This document shows, piece by piece, positions 30,796-39,477 of a stretch of DNA of 64,000 nucleotides. Position 1 is the stretch's first letter. Every line of letters begins with the position of its first letter. This DNA is from Catalimonadaceae bacterium JC749 (GTDB lineage Bacteria; Bacteroidota; Bacteroidia; Cytophagales; Cyclobacteriaceae). The DNA is taken from NCBI GenBank assembly GCA_021730635.1, contig JAJNNC010000008.1, positions 124,001-188,000 on the forward strand, given 5' to 3'. The position numbers and the translations under genes were made by a program. Below the pieces are notes generated by a model that had not been told where the DNA came from, searched no databases, and saw only the letters and a list, made by a program, of their open reading frames with translations.

Positions 30796-30841
30796 TTTAT
30801 TCTATTCCGTACTTTTGTACCTACAACAAATTTTTGAGCCG

Positions 30842-30849
30842 CAAAATTA
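30842..30849 (-). promoter_or_regulatory. Possible -7 element for prfC
   Basis: On the minus strand this reads TAATTTTG, a full match to TAnnTTTG, 47 bp before the prfC ATG. No TTG is found at the expected -33 distance, so it is a half match only. Confidence 0.3.
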
Positions 30850-30899
30850 CGGAATTATTCAGGATTATGGCAGGAATGTTTAAAAATGGAGATAAAAAG

Positions 30900-31187
30900 C
30901 TAAAACTTTACGAGCCTGATGGGCTTTATTTCAATGTTCACCCATACGTTTCCTGTTTTGTAGGGATCCTGACTAAGCCATTGATCCAGTGCTGTACGGG
31001 AATCAAAACGCATCAGAAGGGTAGAACCGATCATATTGCCTTGCTCATCCAGTATGGCGCCCCCTTCAATAAGGCGTCCTTGTTCTTTCATGAGCCGGGC
31101 ATACTGTAAATGCGCCTCTCTTACTTTAAGCCGGCGGCTGGGTGCCTCCATATCTGTTCCATCGTAGGCTACAATTAGAAAATCCAT
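30900..31187 (-). CDS. YciI-like protein
   Basis: 95 aa of the YCII/dimeric ferredoxin-like fold: opening MDFLIVAYDGTD, a central LIEGGAILDEQGNMIGS and the end FDSRTALDQWLSQDPY. The family has a conserved His and Asp for a proposed active site; here the Asp in the SQDPY segment and a His near residue 26 (REAHLQY) are visible. Function is unknown in most bacteria. It is a short separate gene between prfC and the aldo/keto reductase. Confidence 0.85.
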   Translation of the reverse strand: MDFLIVAYDGTDMEAPSRRLKVREAHLQYARLMKEQGRLIEGGAILDEQGNMIGSTLLMRFDSRTALDQWLSQDPYKTGNVWVNIEIKPIRLVKF

Positions 31188-31311
31188 AGCATATTTTGAT
31201 TTTTTGCACGCAACTTAAACATCTTCCGCTACAGGATATTTCTGCTAAATGAAAGTAGTCAATGGGCCTATATTTATGCTTAGCAGTATTTTCCCTTACC
31301 CACCACCTTTG

Positions 31312-32298
31312 TCAGTTATTAACCAGATTCATATTCTTTTCATCGTAGCGATTACCCACATCCGGATACTGCTCCAACAGTGCTGCAATATGTTGTAGAT
31401 CTTCTGCGGTTAAGTGTACCGCTACAGCTTTTGCATTTTCTTCCAGGTATTTTCGCTTTTTCGTTCCCGGAATAGGAACAACATGATCTCCCTGGGCTAA
31501 AACCCAGGCCAATGCCAGTTGTGAAGAAGTGATATTTTTTTCGTGGGCCATTTCTGTCAGGGCCTTGGCCAGTGCCTGATTATTTTGGAAAGCTTTTTCA
31601 TCTTTAAAGCGGGGTAAGGTCCTTCTGAAATCACTTTCCCCTATTTCATTCATGTTGATAGAATGCTCAGAAAACAAGCCACGGGATAGCGGAGAAAAGG
31701 GAACAAAGGTGATGCCCAGCTCTTTGCAAAGAGGGATGATCGTATTTTCAGGGTCTCTTGTAATGAATGAGTACTCACTTTGCAATGCACTGACAGGATG
31801 AACCGCATGTGCTTTTCGGATCGACTCCGGAGAAGCTTCTGAAAGCCCTATATATCTCACTTTTCCTTCTTGCACCAATTCGGCCATGGCGCCTACCGTT
31901 TCTTCTATGGGTACCTTCGGATCTACCCTGTGTGTATAATACAGGTCAATGGTATCTATCCCTAATCGCTTCAAACTTCCCTCACAGGCTTGCTTTACAT
32001 AATCGGGAGAACCATTGAAGACCATATTTTTATGCTGATCTATCTGAAAGCCAAACTTGGTAGCAATAAAAACTTTGTCCCGGTTGGGTACTAACACTTT
32101 AGCCAGTAGCTCTTCGTTGGTATGAGGGCCATAGACATCGGCAGTGTCCCAGAAGTTGACACCTAAATCCAGTGCCAGGTTGAGCGTCGCCAGTGACTCT
32201 GCATCATCACGCTGACCATAGGCATGGGTCATGCCCATACAACCCAGTCCTATAGCAGAGAGTTTTTCATCTGTATTTCCTAATATTCTGTAATTCAT
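31312..32298 (-). CDS. Aldo/keto reductase
   Basis: A 328-aa single-domain TIM-barrel oxidoreductase. The catalytic tetrad can be placed: Asp51 and Tyr56 (NFWDTADVYG), Lys81 (VFIATKFGF) and His123 (LYYTHRVD). The NADP(H)-binding end includes VVPIPGTKKRKYLEEN. The overall pattern (MGMTHAYG, EAIGLSEASPESIRKAH-like region) fits the AKR13-type group related to YakC, which reduces aldehydes. The physiological substrate is unknown. Confidence 0.92.
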   Translation of the reverse strand: MNYRILGNTDEKLSAIGLGCMGMTHAYGQRDDAESLATLNLALDLGVNFWDTADVYGPHTNEELLAKVLVPNRDKVFIATKFGFQIDQHKNMVFNGSPDYVKQACEGSLKRLGIDTIDLYYTHRVDPKVPIEETVGAMAELVQEGKVRYIGLSEASPESIRKAHAVHPVSALQSEYSFITRDPENTIIPLCKELGITFVPFSPLSRGLFSEHSINMNEIGESDFRRTLPRFKDEKAFQNNQALAKALTEMAHEKNITSSQLALAWVLAQGDHVVPIPGTKKRKYLEENAKAVAVHLTAEDLQHIAALLEQYPDVGNRYDEKNMNLVNN

Positions 32299-32436
32299 TT
32301 TTGTTTATGGTTAGACAGTTGTGGTAGTGCTGCGTTAGAACAATGTGAAGTTAATTAATATGAACTCCTTTCTAGTACAGGGGTTACAGCATAAAGCAAA
32401 AAATATGGAATATGTTGCTTGTCATAGACATAAAAA

Positions 32437-32463
32437 AAGCCCCGCTTTATACAAACGGAGCTT
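32437..32463 (-). terminator. Terminator downstream of the 32487 gene
   Basis: An 8-bp stem with one mismatch (32437-32444 with 32456-32463), 11-nt loop. Read on the minus strand it is followed by a T tract from the run of A residues at 32432-32438. It lies 23 bp past the stop at 32487. Confidence 0.7.
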
Positions 32464-32486
32464 CTCAGATGAGCTGATTTATTCTA

Positions 32487-33707
32487 TCAATTCATCCATC
32501 CAAAGCCAATGCCTGCCGATACTGTAGAATATTTTGACCAGGTACCTTCGGCAAATAAGCTCATAATTCCCAGCTTTAAACGAAAGCCGCCTACAACCCC
32601 CATCTGGCCAATGGGCATCCGAATATCTATTGGATTTTTTTCTGTAAGGATCAGCGTATAACGGCCATTATTAGGATCGCTCATATCGTTTTCATTCGTA
32701 AAAGGCTCCCCCGCGAAACCGTATTGGCCGGTCATCACAATACTGGTTTGTGATCGGGCATACCTTAATCCCCCATAAGCACTAAGAATCGCTATTTTCT
32801 TTGACGCCAGTATATTCACATTCCAGGCACTGGTATTAAACTCTACGCCCTGTCCTGTATAATCCGCTTCGGCAACGCCGGGTCCGGTATAAGCAGTTCC
32901 TGCAGCACTGGGATCGGCAAATTCACCACCTGCCGGTGCGTCCGGCATCATGGGATCAAAGCCAAGTCTGGACCTGGAAGAAGTATAGCCCACCACCATA
33001 GAAAGGCTGAAAGGCAGTTGCTTGATACCTGGAATCCATTGCTTGATACTGTGCTTGAATCCTAACCCCCACAAACCATCAAAAGTGAAAGCATCCTGGC
33101 CTGAACCTGTGCTTACTGAAGGAAGGTACCTTAGCATGATTTCCGTTCCCAGCGGTAATCCCACACTTAGCTGAGGCACCACCGGTAAGGGATTCACACC
33201 AATACCAAGCCCTGGAGGCAAAGATATTTCTGCTATGGTAGTGGTTTCCTGTTGCTGAGTGGCAGGATTTTGATAAGTAAGCGTTTTCCGGATAGTAGCC
33301 GTTTCGTCATTAGCGCCAAAAATAGTAGGAGCTACCGGGTTATTATATTCCCATTGTTCAACAGCTGGCTCGCCATAGACTGTTCTGTTCACCGGATTTC
33401 TAAAGCCTAAGGCATCCAGATGATACGTTTTATTGTTAGACGGAACGAAAGCAGCATTGGCAACTATCTTGAGCTCAAACCGTCCGGGTTTCAGCGGAGC
33501 CCCGGTATTGACCCAACCAGAATTCAGATTGACTCCAAAAGACTCACCAAATGGCCTGGCATAAGCATGTAAAAGTTTGTTGGCATCGGCCAAGCCACCT
33601 TGCATTAAATCGGCTACCTCAGATTGCGCTATCGCCTGATGCATACCTACACCGGTTAAAGGGAAAACGAGTGCTAACAGCCGAGCTTTCCACTGGAATT
33701 TTATCAT
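32487..33707 (-). CDS. Secreted DUF6588-like outer-membrane protein
   Basis: 406 aa with a cleavable signal peptide (about 1-28, ending MHQAIAQ). The mature part begins with EVADLMQGGLADANKLLHAYARPFGESFGVNLNSG, and the C-terminal half has alternating hydrophobic beta strands ending in GIGFGWMN. I recall this family as DUF6588, frequent in Bacteroidota and predicted to be an outer-membrane barrel; the label is from memory. The function is unknown. It is monocistronic, with its own terminator. Confidence 0.8.
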   Translation of the reverse strand: MIKFQWKARLLALVFPLTGVGMHQAIAQSEVADLMQGGLADANKLLHAYARPFGESFGVNLNSGWVNTGAPLKPGRFELKIVANAAFVPSNNKTYHLDALGFRNPVNRTVYGEPAVEQWEYNNPVAPTIFGANDETATIRKTLTYQNPATQQQETTTIAEISLPPGLGIGVNPLPVVPQLSVGLPLGTEIMLRYLPSVSTGSGQDAFTFDGLWGLGFKHSIKQWIPGIKQLPFSLSMVVGYTSSRSRLGFDPMMPDAPAGGEFADPSAAGTAYTGPGVAEADYTGQGVEFNTSAWNVNILASKKIAILSAYGGLRYARSQTSIVMTGQYGFAGEPFTNENDMSDPNNGRYTLILTEKNPIDIRMPIGQMGVVGGFRLKLGIMSLFAEGTWSKYSTVSAGIGFGWMN

Positions 33708-33876
33708 AAGAGCATATATTTTGTTTACAGGCTAAACTTACGCACACTCTTATGAGACTAAAATCCTGTTTTTACTAAGAAATCTCCTAAGTAATCTTTG
33801 ATAAGAATTTGAAAAACCAATGCACGGAAATCACAACAAGTTCAACCCAATAACAAACTGTAGCATACCCCCAAAA

Positions 33877-35028
33877 CTATGAACTCAAAACGCCTATCGC
33901 CTGCTCCAAATCTTCTATCAAGTCTTCAGCATCTTCAATGCCGACACTAAGTCGAATCAAAGAATCACTCAAGCCTGTTTTCATCCGTTCTTCTCTTGGA
34001 ATACTGGCGTGGGTCATACTGGCCGGATGACCCGCCAAAGATTCAACACCTCCCAGCGATTCTGCCAGTGAAAATACTTTCAGGTGTTCCAATACTTTAA
34101 AAGCATCTTCCATACGGTCACCTTTCAGCACAAATGACAGCATACCACCAAAATCCTTCATTTGCTTTTTAGCGATCTCATAACTTTCCGTATTTTCCTG
34201 ACCGGGCCAGTACACCTTCTTGATTTTGTCATGACTAGCCAGATATTCAGCGATCTTCCGGCCATTTTCACAATGGCGTTGCATCCGGACATGCAGTGTT
34301 TTGATACCCCGCAACACCAGAAAACAATCCTGCGGTCCCGGTACTGCCCCACAACTGTTTTGTAGGAAACCCAGCCTAGCATCCAAATCAGCATCTTTGA
34401 CAATCACAGCGCCCATCACCGTATCCGAATGTCCGCCCAGGTATTTGGTAATAGAATGCAACACCATATCCGCCCCCAAATCTAATGGATTTTGCAGGTA
34501 AGGCGTCGCAAAGGTATTGTCTACCACTACCATAGCACCGGCCTCTTTGGCTAACTTTACTACTTCAGCGATATCAATGATGTGCATCATCGGATTGGTA
34601 GGCGTCTCAATCCATACCATTTTAGTTTTGGCAGAAATTTTTTCTCTGACCTTATTCAGATCACTCATCGGCACAAAATGCGATTTGATACCAAAATCCT
34701 GATATACTTTGGTAAAAATACGATAAGTGCCTCCATATAAGTCATTGGTGCTAACGACTTCATCCCCCGGTTTCAACAGCTTGATGACGGTATCTTCTGC
34801 AGCCATGCCGGAAGCAAAGCAACGGGCATGGGTTCCGTTCTCCAGCGCTGCCAGGTTTTTCTCCAGCGCCAACCTCGTAGGATTTTGCGTACGGGCATAC
34901 TCAAACCCCTTGTGCTTCCCCGGAGAAGATTGCACATAGGTAGAGGTTTGGTAAATAGGCGTCATGATAGCGCCGGTTGCAGGATCCGGTTCAATGCCCG
35001 CATGAATTGCTTTTGTGCCAAATTTCAT
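33877..35028 (-). CDS. Cystathionine gamma-synthase or gamma-lyase (trans-sulfuration PLP enzyme)
   Basis: 383 aa of the Cys/Met-metabolism PLP-dependent family. The PLP Lys is at residue 195 in HSITKYLGGHSD. The YARTQNPTR segment, CFASGMAA and VVVDNTFATPYLQNPL are also present. The C-terminal SLGGVESLAGHPASMTHASI segment is typical of the MetB/CGL branch. It acts on O-acylhomoserine and cysteine, or cleaves cystathionine to cysteine; sequence alone does not separate synthase from lyase. It is divergent from the DedA-like gene at 35146. Confidence 0.93.
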   Translation of the reverse strand: MKFGTKAIHAGIEPDPATGAIMTPIYQTSTYVQSSPGKHKGFEYARTQNPTRLALEKNLAALENGTHARCFASGMAAEDTVIKLLKPGDEVVSTNDLYGGTYRIFTKVYQDFGIKSHFVPMSDLNKVREKISAKTKMVWIETPTNPMMHIIDIAEVVKLAKEAGAMVVVDNTFATPYLQNPLDLGADMVLHSITKYLGGHSDTVMGAVIVKDADLDARLGFLQNSCGAVPGPQDCFLVLRGIKTLHVRMQRHCENGRKIAEYLASHDKIKKVYWPGQENTESYEIAKKQMKDFGGMLSFVLKGDRMEDAFKVLEHLKVFSLAESLGGVESLAGHPASMTHASIPREERMKTGLSDSLIRLSVGIEDAEDLIEDLEQAIGVLSS

Positions 35029-35145
35029 AGGAATCGATTATGGTTTAAACTATTTAAGCATTTCGTTAGTAAATCATGAACAGACTTAAAAGTTTGCTTC
35101 TTGAAAGCAATATTACTTAAATATTTTATTGATTCTTAGCATTCA

Positions 35146-35853
35146 ATGTTTATTACACAACTCCTCCGGACCAACCGGAAAACACTTTTTTTATCGCTTT
35201 GGATGGCCATCATGCCACTCACCGTAAGTTCTGTTATTTCTTATTACGCCATTACCCACGAAGCATTGATTCGCCAATTTGATATCGCTACCTGGCTGAT
35301 ACTGCTGCTGGCCAGCTGCTTCACCATGGGTTTCGCTTTAACACCCACTACGTTTATAGCTTTATTGAGCGGTTTTTTCCTGGGTATGCAGGCTGCCCCC
35401 TTGGTGGTGCTTGCCTACACGGTAGCTTCTGTGATTGGTTTTCAACTGACGCATTTCATTGATAATGGCTTGTTTCTCCACACTATCAAACAGCTACCCG
35501 GTAAAAAAGCTGCTCAGCTTGACCGTTTTCTGGAAGGACTGCAAGGCAATCAGTTTGGTATTATTGTGATGGCGCGCATTTCGCCGGTACTACCCTTCGC
35601 CATTATGAATGTCATATTACCCATCGCGGGGGTGACCCTAAAAAAATTCATACTGGCTGGTACCTTAGGAATGTTGCCCAGGACCCTGTTTTTTATCTGG
35701 ATAGGCAGTGAAGCGCAGGAGCTCCAGACACTGATAGAGGAAGGAGAGGGGGATCCAACAGCACAGGTCGTCTTTTTTGTCTTGCTGGCTGTTTCACTGG
35801 CCGGGCTTTTTTATTATGGAAGACGGATTCTGAGAAAGTATGTTGAGAAGTAA
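35146..35853 (+). CDS. TVP38/TMEM64 (VTT-domain, DedA-like) membrane protein
   Basis: 235 aa with about six hydrophobic segments. The VTT/SNARE-associated domain covers about residues 70-195: FIALLSGFFLGMQAAP, then FGIIVMARISPVLPFAIMNVILPIAGV, and GTLGMLPRTLFFIWIGS. Members are integral inner-membrane proteins linked to lipid flipping. A positively charged C-terminus ends it. It stands alone, divergent from the trans-sulfuration gene and 97 bp before the MpaB-like gene. Confidence 0.9.
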   Translation: MFITQLLRTNRKTLFLSLWMAIMPLTVSSVISYYAITHEALIRQFDIATWLILLLASCFTMGFALTPTTFIALLSGFFLGMQAAPLVVLAYTVASVIGFQLTHFIDNGLFLHTIKQLPGKKAAQLDRFLEGLQGNQFGIIVMARISPVLPFAIMNVILPIAGVTLKKFILAGTLGMLPRTLFFIWIGSEAQELQTLIEEGEGDPTAQVVFFVLLAVSLAGLFYYGRRILRKYVEK

Positions 35854-35950
35854 ATTTCACATACGGCTTCTGGCAATATAAAAGCCAAATTAGTTGATAG
35901 TGCTTCTTTTGATGAATATATTCGTAATAGTTTAGTTTTCCGATAGTCTA

Positions 35951-36802
35951 ATGGCCATAGTGAGGAAACATATTACCGAGCGTATTACCCAATTGGATGC
36001 CAGGCGCGATCATCAGGAAATTATTTTTTTGCTGAACTGCCATGTGTTTCCCTGGGACATAGAGCGAGCTTTGGAGTTTGCCCTGTTTCGCACCTATGCG
36101 GTTCCTTCCATTTCAGGAAGGCTAGCACAAACAGGCGAGTTTATCAAACGTACCCGCAAACGTTACGATGATACAGAGCTTATCATGTATACACTAGCGG
36201 AATATGGATATGACAGTGAAAAGGGCCGTCGTGCCTTACGGCGGATGAATCAAATGCACGGGCGTTTTCCCATTGCCAATGAAGATTTTCTTTATGTGTT
36301 GTCCACCTTCATCTACGAACCGGTTCGCTGGATTGAACGATACGGGTGGCGCCCCATGGCAGAGAATGAAAAACTCGCTGGTTTTTATTTTTATAAGGAA
36401 GTTGGGAAACGAATGAACATCAAGGACATTCCCGAGGATTATCATACTTTTGAGCAATTCAATCTCGACTACGAGCGAAAACATTTCCACTATGCTCCCT
36501 CAAATCACGAGGTGGGTAAGGCTACCTGTAATTTGTTTCTTGGCTTCTATCTGCCAAAATTGCTTTGGCCACTTGGGCGACCGTTTCTGTATGCGATAAT
36601 GGACGATGCCCTCTTAACCGCATTTGGTTTTCCTCAACCATCACCCATTACACATAAAATCATGATGAGCCTACTCAAAGGGCGGGCCAGGATCATGCGA
36701 TGGCTTCCCGAGCGCCGGACCCCTGTATTGGGAACCCAACGGAAACGGCCTACCTATCCGGAAGGGTATGAAATTGAAGAACTGGGTACGTTTAGTCATT
36801 AG
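35951..36802 (+). CDS. MpaB/Lcp-type (DUF2236) oxygenase-like protein
   Basis: 283 aa. The segment EFIKRTRKRYDDTELIMYTL, then ALRRMNQMHGRF (His103) and IYEPVRWIERYGWRPM, resemble the DUF2236 family that includes the fungal MpaB and rubber-oxygenase (Lcp) proteins, where a His serves as a heme ligand. Whether this protein binds heme is not known, and no substrate can be inferred. It is monocistronic with a strong terminator at 36845-36889. Confidence 0.8.
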   Translation: MAIVRKHITERITQLDARRDHQEIIFLLNCHVFPWDIERALEFALFRTYAVPSISGRLAQTGEFIKRTRKRYDDTELIMYTLAEYGYDSEKGRRALRRMNQMHGRFPIANEDFLYVLSTFIYEPVRWIERYGWRPMAENEKLAGFYFYKEVGKRMNIKDIPEDYHTFEQFNLDYERKHFHYAPSNHEVGKATCNLFLGFYLPKLLWPLGRPFLYAIMDDALLTAFGFPQPSPITHKIMMSLLKGRARIMRWLPERRTPVLGTQRKRPTYPEGYEIEELGTFSH

Positions 36803-36844
36803 CTATGGAGCGCAAAAGCATGGCTACTCAAGTTGCATAAAATA

Positions 36845-36889
36845 AAAATAGCACCGGCTTCATTGAGTTATGATTCCCGGTGCTATTTT
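36845..36889. terminator. Bidirectional terminator
   Basis: A perfect 13-bp stem (36845-36857 with 36877-36889), 19-nt loop, starts with AAAA and ends with TTTT. It serves the MpaB-like gene on plus and lpdA on minus, which converge here. Confidence 0.85.
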
Positions 36890-36911
36890 CGAAAGCTATC
36901 GTGTCAAAAGA

Positions 36912-38312
36912 CTATAAGTGGATCACCTCTTCGTAAGCCGCAGCAGTGGCTTCCATCACTGCTTCCGACATGGTTGGGTGCGGATGCACTGACTTGATGA
37001 TTTCATGGCCGGTAGTTTCCAGCTTACGCGCCGCCACTACTTCGGCAATCATCTCTGTCACGTTGGCGCCGATCATATGCGCCCCTAACCATTCTCCGTA
37101 TTTCTTGTCGAAAATTACTTTGACGAAGCCTTCATTGGCACCAGCGGCTGTCGCTTTTCCGGAGGCTGAGAAAGGGAATTTACCTACCCTAACCTCATAG
37201 CCAGCTTCCTTGGCTGCTTTTTCTGTATACCCTACAGAAGCTACTTCCGGCCAGCAATAAGTACAACCCGGCAGGTTGGTGTAATCTATAGGCTCAGGTT
37301 GTAAGCCAGCAATTTTTTCCACACACACAATCCCTTCGGCAGAAGCTACGTGTGCCAGGGCCGGGCCTTTGACAATATCTCCAATAGCATAGACGCCTTC
37401 TACGTTGGTACGATAGTATTCATCAACCTCTACCAGATTCTTGTTCAGTTTAATTTTCATCTCTTCAATGCCCACATTTTCCAGGTTTGTAGCAATGCCT
37501 ACAGCAGAGAGCACAATATCGCACTCAATGGTAGATTCTTCTCCTTTTTTAGATTTTACCATCACCTTACAGCCCTTCCCTTTGGTATCTACGGAGGTCA
37601 CTTCTGAATCCGTCATGATCTTGATCCCTTCCTTTTTATAGATTTTCTCCAGCTGTTTGGATACTTCTTCGTCTTCTATGGGAAGAATATTAGGCATATA
37701 CTCCACGACAGTAACCTCCGTGCCTATGGTTTTGTAGAAGTAGGCAAACTCCACCCCAATAGCTCCGGAGCCAATGACTACCATGGTTTTGGGTTGTTTG
37801 TCTAACACCATGGCCTTCCGATAGCCAATGATTTTTTCATTGTCGATCTTGATGTTGGGCAGCTCACGGGAACGGCCACCAGTAGCCAGAATAATATGCT
37901 TGGCCTGGTAAGTATTCTTCTTGCCATCTTCACCAGCCACTTCTACCTGACCTTTGGCCACAATCTTGCCATGCCCAACCAGCGTATCAATTTTGTTCTT
38001 CTTAAACAGAAACTGGATACCTTTGCTCATCTTTGCCGCTGTATTACGGCTTCTTTTAATCATAGAGGCAAAATCTACCTTCGCATCTTTAACATCAATG
38101 CCATAATCTTTGGCATGCTGGATATATTCGAATACCTGGGCACTTTTTAATAATGCTTTGGTCGGGATGCAGCCCCAGTTCAGACAGATGCCGCCCAGTT
38201 CGGCCTTTTCAACCACACCCACTTTCATGCCTAGCTGAGAAGCGCGAATAGCTGCTACATAACCGCCTGGACCACTTCCGATCACAATGAGATCATAATT
38301 TTTTTCCGCCAT
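36912..38312 (-). CDS. lpdA: Dihydrolipoyl dehydrogenase (E3)
   Basis: 466 aa, class I flavoprotein disulfide reductase. The FAD motif GSGPGGYVAA is at about 12-21, and the redox-active disulfide is Cys43 and Cys48 (GICLNWGCIPTK). The NAD motif is near GSGAIGVEFAYFY. The C-terminal HPHPTMSEAV contains the catalytic His-Glu pair. It reoxidises dihydrolipoamide in pyruvate, 2-oxoglutarate or branched-chain dehydrogenase complexes. The other E1/E2 genes are not adjacent, so it may serve several complexes. Confidence 0.96.
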   Translation of the reverse strand: MAEKNYDLIVIGSGPGGYVAAIRASQLGMKVGVVEKAELGGICLNWGCIPTKALLKSAQVFEYIQHAKDYGIDVKDAKVDFASMIKRSRNTAAKMSKGIQFLFKKNKIDTLVGHGKIVAKGQVEVAGEDGKKNTYQAKHIILATGGRSRELPNIKIDNEKIIGYRKAMVLDKQPKTMVVIGSGAIGVEFAYFYKTIGTEVTVVEYMPNILPIEDEEVSKQLEKIYKKEGIKIMTDSEVTSVDTKGKGCKVMVKSKKGEESTIECDIVLSAVGIATNLENVGIEEMKIKLNKNLVEVDEYYRTNVEGVYAIGDIVKGPALAHVASAEGIVCVEKIAGLQPEPIDYTNLPGCTYCWPEVASVGYTEKAAKEAGYEVRVGKFPFSASGKATAAGANEGFVKVIFDKKYGEWLGAHMIGANVTEMIAEVVAARKLETTGHEIIKSVHPHPTMSEAVMEATAAAYEEVIHL

Positions 38313-38342
38313 ATTTGTATTAAGGTTCTTTTAAGTTTTGCA

Positions 38343-38350
38343 CAAAATTA
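38343..38350 (-). promoter_or_regulatory. Possible -7 element for lpdA
   Basis: On the minus strand this reads TAATTTTG, a full match to TAnnTTTG, 31 bp before the lpdA ATG. No clear TTG is present at -33, so it is only half a promoter match. Confidence 0.4.
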
Positions 38351-38582
38351 ATGGATTTGCTTACATATGAAAATAGAGAAGGAACCTGGATTTGCACAAC
38401 TACTCTGATTGTACGAATCTGCTCCATTGCGGTTGGGTGTGGACGTTATGAGTTTACATTTTTTCCCAGTCTGCCTGCTGCCCTAGATCACTCACAGTGA
38501 ACTCTTTTTAAGATTCTATCTGCTATCGAATAATTTCACTAACCTTCAAATCATTATATCCTGTATTTTGTTTATTGTAAAG

Positions 38583-39278
38583 ATGAAAAAGTACAAGCAT
38601 ATTCTTTTCGATCTGGATCATACCCTTTGGGATTTTGAAAAGAACTCACAGGAAACATTGGTAGAATTATACAAAACTTTTAGCCTTGCTCGCTTCAACC
38701 GCTTTACCTGCGATCAGTTTTGCTATACCTTTAGAGAAGTAAATCATCACCTCTGGGATCTTTACCACAGGGGCGAATATGATCAGCAAAGACTGCGCAA
38801 GGAGCGTTTTATTATTATTTTGGGGCAATTAGGCATTACCGAGGCTTATGTGCCATCAGGGCTGGCAGAGGCCTATCTGCAGTTATGTCCGACCAAGCCT
38901 CATATTTTTCCTTATGCTCTTGAAGTATTAAAGTATTTGCAGGATCGTTATAGTCTCCATATCCTTACCAATGGTTTTAATGATGTTCAGGCTATTAAAA
39001 TGAAAAATGCCGGATTGTCGGACTTTTTTGTGGAAGTGGTGACCTCTGATGCTACAGGGTATAAAAAACCTCATCCGGGTATTTTTGAATTTATGCTTCA
39101 AAAGATAGGAGCCCAACCTGAGGATTGTGTAATGATTGGAGACAACCTTGAAGCGGATATGCAGGGAGCAAAAAATGCAAGGATAGATTGTATCTTTTTC
39201 AATCCTGTAGGCATAGAACATCAGGTTGAGGTCACCCATGAAATTAACTGTCTGAGTCAACTTCAAGTGCTGCTATAG
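38583..39278 (+). CDS. HAD-superfamily hydrolase (YjjG-like nucleotidase)
   Basis: 231 aa from the ATG at 38583; an upstream TTG at 38568 would add five residues and was rejected. The HAD motifs are visible: FDLDHTLWDF (Asp10 nucleophile, Asp12), TNGFN, KKPHPGIFEF (Lys) and MIGDNLEADMQGA. The helical cap and sequence resemble YjjG, a nucleotidase that acts on non-canonical pyrimidine nucleotides. Substrate assignment is by resemblance only. It diverges from lpdA across a 270-bp gap. Confidence 0.9.
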   Translation: MKKYKHILFDLDHTLWDFEKNSQETLVELYKTFSLARFNRFTCDQFCYTFREVNHHLWDLYHRGEYDQQRLRKERFIIILGQLGITEAYVPSGLAEAYLQLCPTKPHIFPYALEVLKYLQDRYSLHILTNGFNDVQAIKMKNAGLSDFFVEVVTSDATGYKKPHPGIFEFMLQKIGAQPEDCVMIGDNLEADMQGAKNARIDCIFFNPVGIEHQVEVTHEINCLSQLQVLL

Positions 39279-39477
39279 CACAGCGAGGCTTAACGTTAAA
39301 AAGCCAAAAATCTGATAACTATAGGACGATTATTTATTTATTTAGAACTTTTAAAAATTCAGCTCTTCTATTGAAAAAAGGGAATTTTTAAATGGATAAT
39401 AAGAACTTTCTTTTAAAATTATTTGTGAAAAGCCTATATTGAACGTCTAATTACATTTAAATCTAACCCCACTTCGA

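Noticed and set aside
39287-39305. Short inverted repeat after the HAD hydrolase
   Set aside because: Five-base arms (GGCTT/AAGCC) without a following T run are too weak to call a terminator.
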